This document shows positions 33,648-42,728 of a stretch of DNA of 64,000 nt, one piece after another. This stretch comes from Pseudomonas fluorescens. GTDB taxonomy: Bacteria > Pseudomonadota > Gammaproteobacteria > Pseudomonadales > Pseudomonadaceae. The translations under genes and the position numbers were made by a program. The notes under the pieces were generated by a model. It had not been told where the DNA came from and made no database searches. It worked only from the letters and a program-made list of their open reading frames with translations. Where the stretch lies: positions 62,001 to 126,000 of the forward strand of contig NZ_CABVHU010000004.1 in NCBI RefSeq assembly GCF_902497855.1, written 5' to 3'. How positions within the stretch are numbered: position 1 is the first letter of the stretch; each line of letters begins with the position of its first letter.

Positions 33648-34949
33648 CTAAAGCGCTGCGTTCGGCATTCGGCCAAGGGTGCGTTCGTATTCAACCTGCG
33701 CCGTCTGCTCGGAAAACTCTCCCGCCCATCTCGACACCACTACCGTGGCCACGCTATTGCCAATGGTGTTGCAGAGCGCGTTTGCCATGGACATAAATCG
33801 GTACACCCCGAAAATCAGCGCCAGGCCCTCGACCGGCAGCACGCCGATGGCGCTCACGGTGGCTGCGAACACTACGAAGCTGCCGCCATTCACGGTCGCC
33901 GCGCCTTTGGATGTCAGCAGCATGATCGCGAGTATTCCCAGTTGCTGGTCCCAGCTCAGTGGCACGCCATAGGCATTGGCAATGAACAGTACGCAAAGCG
34001 ACATGTAGATCGAGGTGCCATCCAGGTTGAACGCGTACCCCGTGGGCAGCACCAAGCCGACGCTTTGCTTGGAACAGCCAAATTTCTCCAGTTTTTGCAG
34101 CAAGCGCGGCAGGACACTTTCCGATGAGGCGGTACCCAGGACGATGAGGATTTCGTCCTTGATATATTTCAGGAATCGCCACAGGCTGAACCCGGACAGG
34201 CGGCATATCGCACCCAGAATGACCAGGATGAAGAAGGCGACCACCACGTAGAACATCAGCACCAGATTGGCCAGTGACATCAGCACCGCGCTGCCGTTAC
34301 TGCCGACGGCGTAGGCCACGGAACCGAAAGCGCCAAGGGGAGCAAGCTTCATGATCAGGTTGATGAATTCGAAGAAGCACTCGGAGATCCGATGCAATCC
34401 GTCTTCAATGAAGTTCCGCCGTTCCGGTTTCAGGGCCAGCAGGGCGAAGCCGAACACCAACGAGATGATCAGCACTTGAAGCATTTGCCCGCCGGAAAAC
34501 GCACCCACGAAGTTGTCCGGGAAAATACCGTAGATGAATTCCATGGTCGATGCAGGGGCGTGGGATTTGGCTACGGCTGCATTGGCCGCCGCCGTGGCAG
34601 CGCTGTTGGGGTGGGCGCCATGCATGTCGGCGCCTATATCCAGCAGGTTGCCCCACAGCAGGCCAATGGCCAATGCGAGGGTGGAAACCACCTCGAAATA
34701 GATGATTGCCCGCATGCCGACTTTGCCGACTCGTTTGATATCACCGGCTGAGGCAATTCCTTGCACCACCGTGAAAAATACCAAGGGGGCCACGGCGGTT
34801 TTGATGAGTTTGAGAAAGATGTCGCCGAAGATCTTGAACTTGGTCGCCAGTTCCGGTGCGAGGAAACCTAAAGCGATGCCCAGCCCCATGGCGACGACGA
34901 CCTGAAAGGTCAGGTTTTTATAAATAGGCTTTTTTTCTTTGGTGGACAT
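33648..34949 (-). CDS. dctA: C4-dicarboxylate/cation symporter, DctA family
   Basis: A 433-residue inner-membrane transporter of the dicarboxylate/amino acid:cation symporter family. TAVAPLVFFTVVQGIAS, the serine-rich hairpin GTASSESVLPRLLQKLE and GYAFNLDGTSIYMSLC are the conserved re-entrant-loop and substrate motifs. It should take up succinate, fumarate, malate or related acids with protons or sodium. It is divergent from the MmgE/PrpD gene, so it may feed that enzyme with an unsaturated or tricarboxylic acid. It sits inside the accessory island and is probably not the housekeeping copy; that last point is inference. Confidence 0.85.
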   Translation of the reverse strand: MSTKEKKPIYKNLTFQVVVAMGLGIALGFLAPELATKFKIFGDIFLKLIKTAVAPLVFFTVVQGIASAGDIKRVGKVGMRAIIYFEVVSTLALAIGLLWGNLLDIGADMHGAHPNSAATAAANAAVAKSHAPASTMEFIYGIFPDNFVGAFSGGQMLQVLIISLVFGFALLALKPERRNFIEDGLHRISECFFEFINLIMKLAPLGAFGSVAYAVGSNGSAVLMSLANLVLMFYVVVAFFILVILGAICRLSGFSLWRFLKYIKDEILIVLGTASSESVLPRLLQKLEKFGCSKQSVGLVLPTGYAFNLDGTSIYMSLCVLFIANAYGVPLSWDQQLGILAIMLLTSKGAATVNGGSFVVFAATVSAIGVLPVEGLALIFGVYRFMSMANALCNTIGNSVATVVVSRWAGEFSEQTAQVEYERTLGRMPNAAL

Positions 34950-35231
34950 GTCTGTGGTCTCGTTGTTGTTATTGGCACGTAATGACGAGGAGGATTACAG
35001 AGGTAACCCACGCAGCAGACAATCGAGTTTTTCGCCTCTGGTGGTTGAGGAAAAATCAAACCTGAGGTGGAGGAAAAGTTGCTATCCAGGAGGTGTTTTA
35101 ACGGCGTCTTAGCCATTGATTTTTTATCAAGCGAATCGCGACTTTATATCGCTTGAGCCGACCTGAGGCTTGTTTGACGATCTCCGGAAATCAGGACAAA
35201 ACAATAAAGTTACCTTCCGGCTGAGGACGTT

Positions 35232-36638
35232 ATGGAAAATAAAAACGAGAACATCACCTTTGAGTTGGCGTCTCTGGCAGTCAGCATCCGGTTAGAGGAG
35301 ATTCCCCCGCAGGTGCTGAGCATTGCTCGCCAGGCTGTGCTGGACTGGCTGGGCGTCACCGTGGCTGGCGCCGATGATTCGGTTACGCAGATCCTTGCCG
35401 GGTTCATGGTGTCGCAAGGAGGTCATCCTCACTGCACGCTTATAGGTCAGGTGGATCGCCTTCCTGCTTCTGCTGCAGCGCTGGTCAATGGCACGGCATC
35501 CCATGCGCTTGACTACGATGACGTCAATTTTTCCGTTCCTGGTCATGCAACTGCGCCAGTACTTGCGGCGGCTCTAGCACTGGGTGAAAACATCCAGGCC
35601 AGCGGTGCACAGCTATTGGAGGCGTTTATTGCGGGTTATGAAATTTCCTGCCGAGTCGGGCAGTTGGTCGCCCCCAATCATTATTCGAAGGGCTTTCATG
35701 CGACGGCGACTATGGGTTGTTTCGGGGCGGCTGCCGCGGCGTCTCGCTTACTGGGCCTCGACGCGGAAACAACTGAACGGGCGTTGGGAATTGCGTCGAC
35801 GCGTGCCGCAGGGTTAAAGGCGGCATTCGGATCCTCGTGCAAGGCGTTGCAGGTTGGAGAGGCTGCACGTGGCGGTCTGGTCGCTGCGATTCTGGCCCAG
35901 AGAGGCGTAGATGTGTCCGAGAATATGATAGGCCACCGCCTCGGATTCGCTCGGACGCACTCGACCGACATGAACGTGCATTCCGCTCTGAGACCACCTC
36001 GTTACGTCGCCGACTTTGCTGTGGAGACCACGGACGCAGCGCCCGCTTATGTCTACCATCTGGAAACCAATCTTTTCAAGTATCACAACTCTTGCTACGA
36101 AACTCATTCGGCCATTGAAAGTGTCCTGTACCTCGTTCGCACTGAGGAGTTGAAGGTCTCTGATATCGTGGAGATTGATATTTGCGTCAATCCCCATTGC
36201 GATGACATCTGCAATATTGCCTGGCCTGACACGCCATTGCAGGCGAAATTCAGCCTCAAACACACGGTGGCGATGGCCTTACTCGGAAAGAACACCGCAG
36301 ACCCCAGTGCATTCAATGATCAAAATTTGGGGGATCCGCAGGTTCTGGCTTTGCAAGAGTTGGCATGCGTGATTCTGGATCCGGCATTGCGGGTGCCGGA
36401 AACGATTGTGCGGATCAAGTTGCGAGATGGGCACGAGCTAGAGCGACGGCATGATTCCAGCCGTCCGGAAACGGATCTTAAAGCGCAGCAAGACCGGCTC
36501 ACGAATAAATTTCGGGCGCTGTGCGAAGGGCGTCTTCCTCTATCTACGATTGCTGCGCTGGAGCGGACTGTTATGGGGTTGGAGTCGCTGGCTGACGTTG
36601 GCGAACTGGTACGGCTTACGGCAAAGCGGGCGGGGTAG
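35232..36638 (+). CDS. MmgE/PrpD family protein
   Basis: A 468-residue protein with the family fold: an all-helical domain beginning ARQAVLDWLGVTVAGADD, the conserved NGTASHALDYDDVN and the FHATATMGCFGAAAAASRLL helix, followed by a lid domain (KYHNSCYETHSAIESVLYLV). Members include 2-methylcitrate dehydratase and cis-aconitate decarboxylase, which act on tri- and dicarboxylic acids in the cytoplasm. No prpB/C neighbours exist, so methylcitrate dehydratase is unlikely. Pairing with a divergent DctA suggests catabolism of an imported acid. The exact reaction is unknown. Confidence 0.82.
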   Translation: MENKNENITFELASLAVSIRLEEIPPQVLSIARQAVLDWLGVTVAGADDSVTQILAGFMVSQGGHPHCTLIGQVDRLPASAAALVNGTASHALDYDDVNFSVPGHATAPVLAAALALGENIQASGAQLLEAFIAGYEISCRVGQLVAPNHYSKGFHATATMGCFGAAAAASRLLGLDAETTERALGIASTRAAGLKAAFGSSCKALQVGEAARGGLVAAILAQRGVDVSENMIGHRLGFARTHSTDMNVHSALRPPRYVADFAVETTDAAPAYVYHLETNLFKYHNSCYETHSAIESVLYLVRTEELKVSDIVEIDICVNPHCDDICNIAWPDTPLQAKFSLKHTVAMALLGKNTADPSAFNDQNLGDPQVLALQELACVILDPALRVPETIVRIKLRDGHELERRHDSSRPETDLKAQQDRLTNKFRALCEGRLPLSTIAALERTVMGLESLADVGELVRLTAKRAG

Positions 36639-36758
36639 GCGATCCGGGCAGAACTGGTTTTGCGCGTGATATTCGGAGTGGAAGATCAAAAGATCGCAAT
36701 CTTCGGCAGCTCCGTTAATCGGGTGATGGCCGTGCAATTCGCTGTGTCGGTTAAAAAG

Positions 36759-36788
36759 ACAAAGCCCCGAATCATCGGGGCTTTGTCG
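36759..36788 (-). terminator. Strong hairpin terminator (PLDc_N-type gene, copy 2)
   Basis: GACAAAGCCCCGA (36759-36771) pairs with TCGGGGCTTTGTC (36776-36788) across ATCA. A-rich sequence on its left gives a T-tract for minus-strand transcripts from 36835. A GATCAAAAGATCGCAATC box precedes it at 36685. Confidence 0.75.
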
Positions 36789-36834
36789 TTCTGAATTGTG
36801 CAGTTTCCAAATCGTTATCGCACACCCTCGGCCA

Positions 36835-37053
36835 TCATTGTCTAGCCTGCGGCGAATGCGGATTGTGTTCGGTGTGTTTCGGACCAGCCAATGCCCACGC
36901 CACCACCCCAATCAGCGGCACGAACACGATCATCACTATCCACAACAGTTTGTTGCTCGATTTGCCTTCGGCTTTGCGCACTTTGTTGATTGCCCATAGC
37001 TCGATCAGCAACAGAATTGCTGTCAGCACGATCCAGATTGTTTCGATTTGCAT
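36835..37053 (-). CDS. Small PLDc_N-type membrane protein, copy 2 (72 aa)
   Basis: MQIETIWIVLTAILLLIELW, a basic loop (KVRKAEGKSS) and a second helix ending FVPLIGVVAWALAGPKHTE. It differs from the 29223 copy at only a few conservative positions. The flanking DNA (about 36680-37075 versus 29070-29460) is also related, including the terminator. GGAGGGTGACC precedes the ATG. It is a two-helix inner-membrane protein of unknown function. Confidence 0.8.
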   Translation of the reverse strand: MQIETIWIVLTAILLLIELWAINKVRKAEGKSSNKLLWIVMIVFVPLIGVVAWALAGPKHTEHNPHSPQARQ

Positions 37054-37146
37054 TGGTCACCCTCCAGATAGTCTTTGCTTTAGGTGGGTGGGTTTGGGCA
37101 GGGTTCATTAAAATTTGCGGTTTTGTGGGTGAGGCGTGAATCGGGT

Positions 37147-37220
37147 TGCTCGCGATGGGGGCTGTCAGCTGAATCAATGCTGGCTGTAAGGGCCTCATCG
37201 CGGGCAAGCCCGCTCCCACA
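37147..37220. repeat. Degenerate REP pair
   Basis: A GCTCGCGATGGGGGCTGTCAG fragment is followed by ATCGCGGGCAAGCCCGCTCC (about 37197), the inverted half of a REP of the CCCGC type. Only the second core is well formed. Confidence 0.6.
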
Positions 37221-37237
37221 GGGGGGGTGGGGGGTAG

Positions 37238-38653
37238 TTAGATCGAGTTGGCCAGTTTTCCGGTGGCGAGGCGGCGTTTGTAGGCGGTGTCGCGGTTGGC
37301 CAGCCAGTAGTAGAGCGGGGAGGTGATGAGCAGGCCTACCAGCCAGGACAGGTCCGCGCCGTTGATGTGTTCGGAGATCGGCCCGACGTACAGCGGCGTG
37401 TTCATAAAGGGGATCTGCACCACGATGCCGATTGCGTAAGCCAACAGTGCTTGCGGGTTGTAACGGCCGTAAATCCCGCCATCGACCTTGAAGATCGAGT
37501 TGATGTCGTACTTGCCTTTGTGAATCGCGTAGAAGTCGATCAGGTTGATCGCGGTCCACGGCACCAGTACCACCAGCAGCACCAACACCATGTCGACGAA
37601 GTGGCCGATGAAGTTGGCGGAGGCGCCGACGGCGGCGAAGCAGCAGGCGGCGAGGATGATGAGCGAGAGGATGGCGCGGCTTTTGGCGGTGGGGATCCAG
37701 CGGTAGGCGAAGGTCTGGATCAGGGTGATCAGCGACAGTACGGCGCCGTAGAGGTTGAGGGCGTTGTGGCTGATGACGCTGAGCAGGAACAGCACCAGCA
37801 TCAAGGGGCCGATGGAGCCGGTGGCGAGTTTGACCGCGTCCATGGTGTCCATGCCCACGGGGGTGGCGAGGACGGCGACGGCGCCGAAGATGAACGAGAG
37901 GCTGGAGCCGAGCACGGTGCCCAGATAAGTGGTCCAGAAGGTTGCGGCCACGGGCACGTTGGCCGGCAGGTAGCGCGAGTAGTCGGAGACGTAGGGGGCG
38001 AAGGCGATTTGCCAGAGTGCGGCGAGGGACACGGTGGCCAGCCAACCGGAAATGTTGAAGCTGCCGCGGGTGAGGAAGTCGGCGGTCTGCACGTGGGTGA
38101 AGATGTAGCCGAAGCCGAGTACGATGCCGGCGCCGAGTACCCATGTGCCGATGCGGTTGAGCACGTGGATGAAGCGGTAGCCGATGATGCCGATGATGCC
38201 GGAACCGAGGGCGCCGATGACGATGCCGACCGGCACCGGCACGCTGTCGACCACGCCGTGCAGGGACTTGCCGGCGAGGACGATGTTGGAGGCGAAGAAG
38301 CCGATGTACATGATGCCGGCGATCAGCACTACCAGCAGGGCGCCGAGGGAGCCGAACTGGGCGCGGCTCTGGATCATTTGCGGGATGCCCATCTGCGGGC
38401 CCTGGGCCGAGTGCAGCGCCATGAGCACGCCGCCGACCAGGTGACCGACGAGGATGGCGACGATGCCCCAGACCAGGTTGAGGTGGAACATTTGCACGCC
38501 GAGGGCGCCGGTGACGATGGGCAGCGGGGCGATGTTGCCGCCGAACCAGAGGGTGAACAGGTCACGGGTCTTGCCGTGGCGATCTTCGGGCGGCACGTAG
38601 CCGATGGTGTGTTTTTCGATGAGCGGGGCGGAGGTTGTTGCTGCGGTAACCAT
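37238..38653 (-). CDS. NCS1 family (cytosine/purine/hydantoin-type) permease
   Basis: A 471-residue inner-membrane protein with about 12 spans. TLWFGGNIAPLPIVTGALGV, GIPQMIQSRAQFGSLGALL and DYSRYLPANVPVAATFWTTY are the conserved blocks of the NCS1 family (CodB, PucI, Mhp1). It imports a nucleobase, hydantoin or similar cyclic nitrogen compound with a cation. Downstream-facing genes on the same strand (ArgE-like, DUF1028, RidA) suggest the imported compound is hydrolysed. The ATG at 38653 has TTGGAG upstream. Substrate unknown; creatinine or a hydantoin are reasonable candidates in view of the neighbourhood. Confidence 0.85.
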   Translation of the reverse strand: MVTAATTSAPLIEKHTIGYVPPEDRHGKTRDLFTLWFGGNIAPLPIVTGALGVQMFHLNLVWGIVAILVGHLVGGVLMALHSAQGPQMGIPQMIQSRAQFGSLGALLVVLIAGIMYIGFFASNIVLAGKSLHGVVDSVPVPVGIVIGALGSGIIGIIGYRFIHVLNRIGTWVLGAGIVLGFGYIFTHVQTADFLTRGSFNISGWLATVSLAALWQIAFAPYVSDYSRYLPANVPVAATFWTTYLGTVLGSSLSFIFGAVAVLATPVGMDTMDAVKLATGSIGPLMLVLFLLSVISHNALNLYGAVLSLITLIQTFAYRWIPTAKSRAILSLIILAACCFAAVGASANFIGHFVDMVLVLLVVLVPWTAINLIDFYAIHKGKYDINSIFKVDGGIYGRYNPQALLAYAIGIVVQIPFMNTPLYVGPISEHINGADLSWLVGLLITSPLYYWLANRDTAYKRRLATGKLANSI

Positions 38654-38860
38654 GACGGACTCCAAGGCAATTTGAGTACGTGGACGTACTTCGGTGAGCG
38701 CTGCGTGGGCGACGCTTTTCTTGTTGGAGTTGATGATGTGCGGTAGGGCCGGATAGATAAATTAGTAAGATTGTGGGTATAGACGTTAAAAAATGTAGGT
38801 CGTTTTGGGGTGGGTGGATGGGTGGTTTTCCAGCGTCCGCGCGGAGGCGGACGGACCAGA

Positions 38861-38982
38861 ATGTGTAGGAGCGAGCTTGCTCCGGGCGGCGTTCCGACGA
38901 TGGTCGCCAACGATAACGCTGCAAACCTGACACCGCGCGGCGTTCTTGGGTTTTTCGCGAGCAAGCTCGCTCCTACAGGGAA
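38861..38982. repeat. Inverted REP pair
   Basis: TGTAGGAGCGAGCTTGCTCC (about 38865) is matched by CGCGAGCAAGCTCGCTCCTA (about 38957). It occupies the middle of the 352-bp gap 38654-39005, which otherwise contains only the promoter region of the permease gene. Confidence 0.85.
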
Positions 38983-39005
38983 TTTTGCGGTGTTCAGAAT
39001 CTTTG

Positions 39006-40157
39006 CTATTCGCTGATCGATGACAGCATCCGTTGCAACATGGCATCGCAGGCGGTGAGTTGCTCGAGGCTGACGAATTCGTCGGGTTTGTGGCCCTGAT
39101 CCATGCTGCCGGGGCCGCACACGACGGTGGGAATGCCTGCGGCGTCGAATAGACCGCCCTCGGTGCCGAACGCCACTGTGCCGAATTCCCGGGAGCCGGA
39201 GAATGCCGCGATCAACTCGGCCGCTTCACTGCGCGCATCCGTCACCAGACCGGGATAGGCCGACAGCTCGCTGAAGCGAATTTCACTCTGATCACTCACA
39301 GCACGCATGCGCGGCAGTACATGCTGCTCGGCGTAGGTCTTCAGCTCTTGAGCAACCTCGATGGGATCATGGGAGGGCAGGGCGCGGATTTCGAAGTCGA
39401 AGCGGCAATCGGCGGGGACGATGTTCAAGGCTTTGCCGCCGGATATCACTCCGGTTTGCACCGTGCTGAACGGCGGGTCGAAACGGGCGTCGTGGTGCTC
39501 CGGTCTTTTGAGCCGGTTGCCGATCCGCCCCAGTTCACCGATCAGTTCGGCGGCGTATTCAATCGCATTGACCCCGAGCGGTGCATAGGCGGAATGGCAG
39601 GCTTCACCGTGAATATCACAGCGCATCGCCAGTTTGCCTTTATGGCCGAGCACCGGTTTGAGTTCGGTCGGTTCGCCAATGATGCACAGCATCGGTTTGA
39701 CGGGGCGCTTCTCCAACGCCGACAGCAGCGAGCGCACGCCGAGGCAGCCGACTTCTTCGTCGTAGGACAGCGCGATGTGCACCGGCAGTCGCAGCGTGGC
39801 GCTCACCAACGACGGGACCAGGGCGAGTACGCAGGCGATATAGCCTTTCATATCCGCCGTGCCGCGTCCGTACAGTTTGCCGTCGCGCTCAGTGAGCTCG
39901 AACGGCGCGACGGTCCACGGCTGGCCGTCGACGGGCACCACGTCGGTGTGCCCCGACAGCACAATGCCGGGCTTGTCCGCCGGGCCGATGGTGGCGAACA
40001 GGTTGGCCTTGCTGCGCTGCTCGTTGTAGACCAGCTCGCAAGGCACATCGAATTCTGCGAGGTAGTCGCGGACGAACTCGATGAGGTGCAGGTTGGATTC
40101 GCGGCTGGTGGTGTCGAACGCCACCAGGGTGTTCAGCAAATCGCGGCTGCTGCTCAT
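39006..40157 (-). CDS. ArgE/M20 family deacylase (acetylornithine deacetylase-like)
   Basis: A 383-residue M20 metallopeptidase-type enzyme. VLSGHTDVVPVDGQPW and GRGTADMKGY bring the first metal ligands, SYDEEVGCLGVRSL holds the catalytic Glu pair, and the dimerisation domain (HSAYAPLGVNAIEYAAELIG) and terminal GPGSMDQGHKPDEFV complete it. It removes an acyl group from an N-acyl amino acid. The order ArgE-like next to DUF1028 and RidA is a catabolic setting, so it is probably not the arginine-biosynthesis enzyme. The ATG overlaps the DUF1028 stop (ATGA). Confidence 0.83.
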   Translation of the reverse strand: MSSSRDLLNTLVAFDTTSRESNLHLIEFVRDYLAEFDVPCELVYNEQRSKANLFATIGPADKPGIVLSGHTDVVPVDGQPWTVAPFELTERDGKLYGRGTADMKGYIACVLALVPSLVSATLRLPVHIALSYDEEVGCLGVRSLLSALEKRPVKPMLCIIGEPTELKPVLGHKGKLAMRCDIHGEACHSAYAPLGVNAIEYAAELIGELGRIGNRLKRPEHHDARFDPPFSTVQTGVISGGKALNIVPADCRFDFEIRALPSHDPIEVAQELKTYAEQHVLPRMRAVSDQSEIRFSELSAYPGLVTDARSEAAELIAAFSGSREFGTVAFGTEGGLFDAAGIPTVVCGPGSMDQGHKPDEFVSLEQLTACDAMLQRMLSSISE

Positions 40158-40831
40158 CGGTCGTCTCCGGCGACGCCGTAGCCAGGGGACTTGTCGGGGG
40201 CTAGGGCGCGGTCGATGTAGTCCTGGACTTGGGGGCGATAGGCGTCCCACAGTTTCTCAAGCTGGGCGATTGGATTATCGTCGGCCCAGTCGATCCGCAG
40301 GTTGATGATCGGCCAGGTCAGTTCGCCGACTACCACCAGCGCCGCCGAATGCACAGGCCCTGCTTCGCCACCGGCGGCGATGGCGGCTTGCATGGCGGCG
40401 AGCAAGCGGTCGGCCAGTTGACCTTCGCCATGTTCGAACGCTTCGACCATGGCCTCGATGACTCCAGGATCCGCCAGCATGTTGCCGGCCGCCACGCATT
40501 GCTCGCCGGACAGGGCATTGTGGTTGCCCAGGGTTTCGCTGCCGCTGAAGTGGGCGGTACGACCGAGGTGGTCGATGGCGGTGATCTGGCGGTATTGGCT
40601 GTAGCCGTTGCGAGTCAGGACCTTGTCGAGGGCCTCGAAGGGCGCCAGGCCTTGCTCCATGAGGGCGAGGGTTTCCGGGCCGAGGGAGGGCAGGGTGATG
40701 TTTTGCGTGGAGACGGCGCCGACACCGGGCAGCAGCCAGGGGCAGCGGGCGCCGACGGCGATGCTGGAGGAACTGATGGCGATGCCGAACTGGCCGGTGT
40801 CGGGGCAGCGGGCGGCGATGGAGAAGGTCAT
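40154..40831 (-). CDS. DUF1028 family protein (Ntn-hydrolase-like)
   Basis: A 225-residue protein opening MTFSIAARCPDTGQFGIAIS, the typical start of DUF1028 with its invariant threonine at position 2. VGAVSTQNITLPSLGPETL, FSGSETLGNHNALSG and WPIINLRIDWADDNPIAQLE are the other family blocks. The fold is that of N-terminal-nucleophile hydrolases, so Thr2 may be the nucleophile after methionine removal. The family is regularly encoded beside RidA and deacylases. It is co-translated with the ArgE-like gene. Confidence 0.85.
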   Translation of the reverse strand: MTFSIAARCPDTGQFGIAISSSSIAVGARCPWLLPGVGAVSTQNITLPSLGPETLALMEQGLAPFEALDKVLTRNGYSQYRQITAIDHLGRTAHFSGSETLGNHNALSGEQCVAAGNMLADPGVIEAMVEAFEHGEGQLADRLLAAMQAAIAAGGEAGPVHSAALVVVGELTWPIINLRIDWADDNPIAQLEKLWDAYRPQVQDYIDRALAPDKSPGYGVAGDDR

Positions 40832-40881
40832 GGGTTTGGCTCCTTGGTTGGCCTTGGCGAATAGGGCGTATGGGCGGGCGC

Positions 40882-40968
40882 CTTCGCGAGCAAGCTTCGC
40901 TCCTACAGGGGATCCGGGGGATGCGAAGATCTTCTGTAGGAGCGAAGCTTGCTCGCGAAGGCCGCGAC
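40882..40968. repeat. Inverted REP pair (AGCGAAGCTTGCTCGCG type)
   Basis: CTTCGCGAGCAAGCTTCGCT (about 40881) and its inverse TAGGAGCGAAGCTTGCTCGC (about 40937) form a REPIN between the DUF1028 and ridA genes. Confidence 0.85.
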
Positions 40969-40981
40969 TCGGTCTGTTGCC

Positions 40982-41398
40982 TTACTCCGGAATCACCGCA
41001 ATCACATCAATCTCCATCAACCACTGCGGCTGCCCCAATGCCGACACCACCAACCCGGTCGAAATCGGAAACACCCCTTTAAGCCACTTGCCCACTTCCT
41101 GATAAACCGGCTCGCGATACCGCGGATCGATCAGGTAGGTGGTGGTTTTGACGATGTGGCTAAGGTCGCTGCCGGCCTCTTCCAGCAACTGTTTAACGTT
41201 GCGCATGGCCTGCTCGGCTTGCGCCCGCGGGTCACCCAGGCCGACCAGCCTGCCTTCGAAATCGGTCCCGACCTGGCCGCGAACATAGACGGTGTTGCCG
41301 GCGCGCACGGCCTGGCACAGGTCATTGTCCAGGCTCTGGTTCGGGTAAGTTTCCTTGGTGTTGAACATGCGAATACGGGTATGGGTTGGCGTGGACAT
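40982..41398 (-). CDS. RidA family (YjgF/YER057c) protein
   Basis: A 138-residue protein with QAVRAGNTVYVRGQVGTDFE, AEQAMRNVKQLLEEAGSDLS and TTTYLIDPRYREPVYQEVGK, the three blocks of the RidA trimer. Archetypal RidA hydrolyses reactive enamines/imines to ketoacids and ammonia. The usual catalytic Arg near the C-terminal strand is replaced in the segment VSALGQPQWLMEIDVIAV, so this belongs to one of the variant RidA subfamilies common in catabolic operons. AGGAGCTTCAC precedes the ATG. It is 19 bp after the monooxygenase gene. Confidence 0.83.
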   Translation of the reverse strand: MSTPTHTRIRMFNTKETYPNQSLDNDLCQAVRAGNTVYVRGQVGTDFEGRLVGLGDPRAQAEQAMRNVKQLLEEAGSDLSHIVKTTTYLIDPRYREPVYQEVGKWLKGVFPISTGLVVSALGQPQWLMEIDVIAVIPE

Positions 41399-41417
41399 GT
41401 GAAGCTCCTGAAAAGTC

Positions 41418-42728
41418 TTAAGCACTGACAGTGGTTTTATGGGCGACCGGGACGATTTCAGCCTCGCGCTGCAAGGGGGCGCGGTATTCGAGGTACGAAC
41501 GCTGGATGGCGATGTGGTCCGCCACGTACTTGGCATCGTGCCAAACGCCCCAGATGAACGAGGAGCCGCGACGGGACTGCCACGGCAGGCCGAGGAAATA
41601 CACCCCAGGTTCGTTCGACACACCGCGCTGATGCTGCGGCTTGCCGTTGTCGTCGAAGGCATCGACCTTGAGCCAGCTGTAATCGGTGGCGAAACCGGTG
41701 GCCCAGATGATCGAGGTCACGCCGGCCTTGGCCAGATCGAGTTCAAGAATCGGGTTGGTCACGCACTCCGGATCCGGGAAGGTGTGGCGCGCTTGCGGTT
41801 CCTGCGGCAGGTCCAGGCCGTTACGCTCGATGTAGGCGTCGGCGGCATTGAGCAGCGCCAGGTAGTTCTCGTCGCCGCGCGCCAGGTTCTCGGCCAGATT
41901 CGCCTGGAAAGTCGCCACAGTACCGTTGAACGCCTGGGTCAGGCCCACCAGTGTCATGCCGCGATGGGCCAGACCGCGGAAGTCCACGGTGCGGCCGCCA
42001 TGGGCGCCACTCACCGCGATGGTCACGTGTTCCCGACCGGGTTTCATCGCCGCCTGATCCCATTCGCCGAGCACCCCCAGCCACCAGCAGAAATCCCGGT
42101 TGCGATAGGCGCGGGGAGGGCGGTCGTGGGCGCCGACCGAGAGGTAGACTTTTTTGCCGGCACGCTGCAATTCATCGGCGATCTGCACGCCGGACGAACC
42201 CGCGCCGACCACCAGCACAGCACCTTCGGGCAGTTGTGCAGGGTTGCGGTAGTCGGCGGAGTGGATCTGCAGGAAGGGCTGATCCTTGGGCGCGATCGGC
42301 GGAATCACCGGACGCTGGAACGGTCCGGTGGCGGCCACTACACGGTTGGCCTCGATCACACCTTCGGAGGTTTCAACGGTGAAGCCTGGGCGACCGACAT
42401 TGCGCTGGACCTTCTTCACTTCCACGCCGGTACGGATCGGGGCCTTGAACTTCTTCGCATAGGCTTCGAAATAATCGGCGACCCGCTCTTTCGGGGCAAA
42501 GCCGTCGGGACTGATGTCATCAAACTCAAGGCCGGGAAAACGATCGTGCCAGGCCGGCCCGTTGGCCACCAGCGAATCCCAGCGCCCGGTGCGCCAGCGC
42601 TCGGCGATACGGCTGCGCTCCAGCACCAGGTGCGGTACGCCGAGTTTGCTCAGGTGTTCACTCATGGCTACGCCAGCCTGACCGGCGCCAACAATCAGCG
42701 TATCTGTTTTTATTTTTTCGGTGGTCAT
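41418..42728 (-). CDS. Flavin-containing monooxygenase-like FAD/NAD(P) protein
   Basis: A 436-residue two-dinucleotide-fold flavoprotein: LIVGAGQAGVAMSEHLSKLG binds FAD, ATGPFQRPVIPPI is the intermediate motif, and LVVGAGSSGVQIADEL binds NAD(P)H. WATGFATDYSWLKVDAF and GVYFLGLPWQSRRGSSF are the conserved C-terminal blocks. It resembles the CzcO/YUCCA-like group that hydroxylates N, S or C centres. It heads the RidA operon; oxidation of an imported nitrogenous compound to an imine later handled by RidA is an inference. Confidence 0.8.
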   Translation of the reverse strand: MTTEKIKTDTLIVGAGQAGVAMSEHLSKLGVPHLVLERSRIAERWRTGRWDSLVANGPAWHDRFPGLEFDDISPDGFAPKERVADYFEAYAKKFKAPIRTGVEVKKVQRNVGRPGFTVETSEGVIEANRVVAATGPFQRPVIPPIAPKDQPFLQIHSADYRNPAQLPEGAVLVVGAGSSGVQIADELQRAGKKVYLSVGAHDRPPRAYRNRDFCWWLGVLGEWDQAAMKPGREHVTIAVSGAHGGRTVDFRGLAHRGMTLVGLTQAFNGTVATFQANLAENLARGDENYLALLNAADAYIERNGLDLPQEPQARHTFPDPECVTNPILELDLAKAGVTSIIWATGFATDYSWLKVDAFDDNGKPQHQRGVSNEPGVYFLGLPWQSRRGSSFIWGVWHDAKYVADHIAIQRSYLEYRAPLQREAEIVPVAHKTTVSA

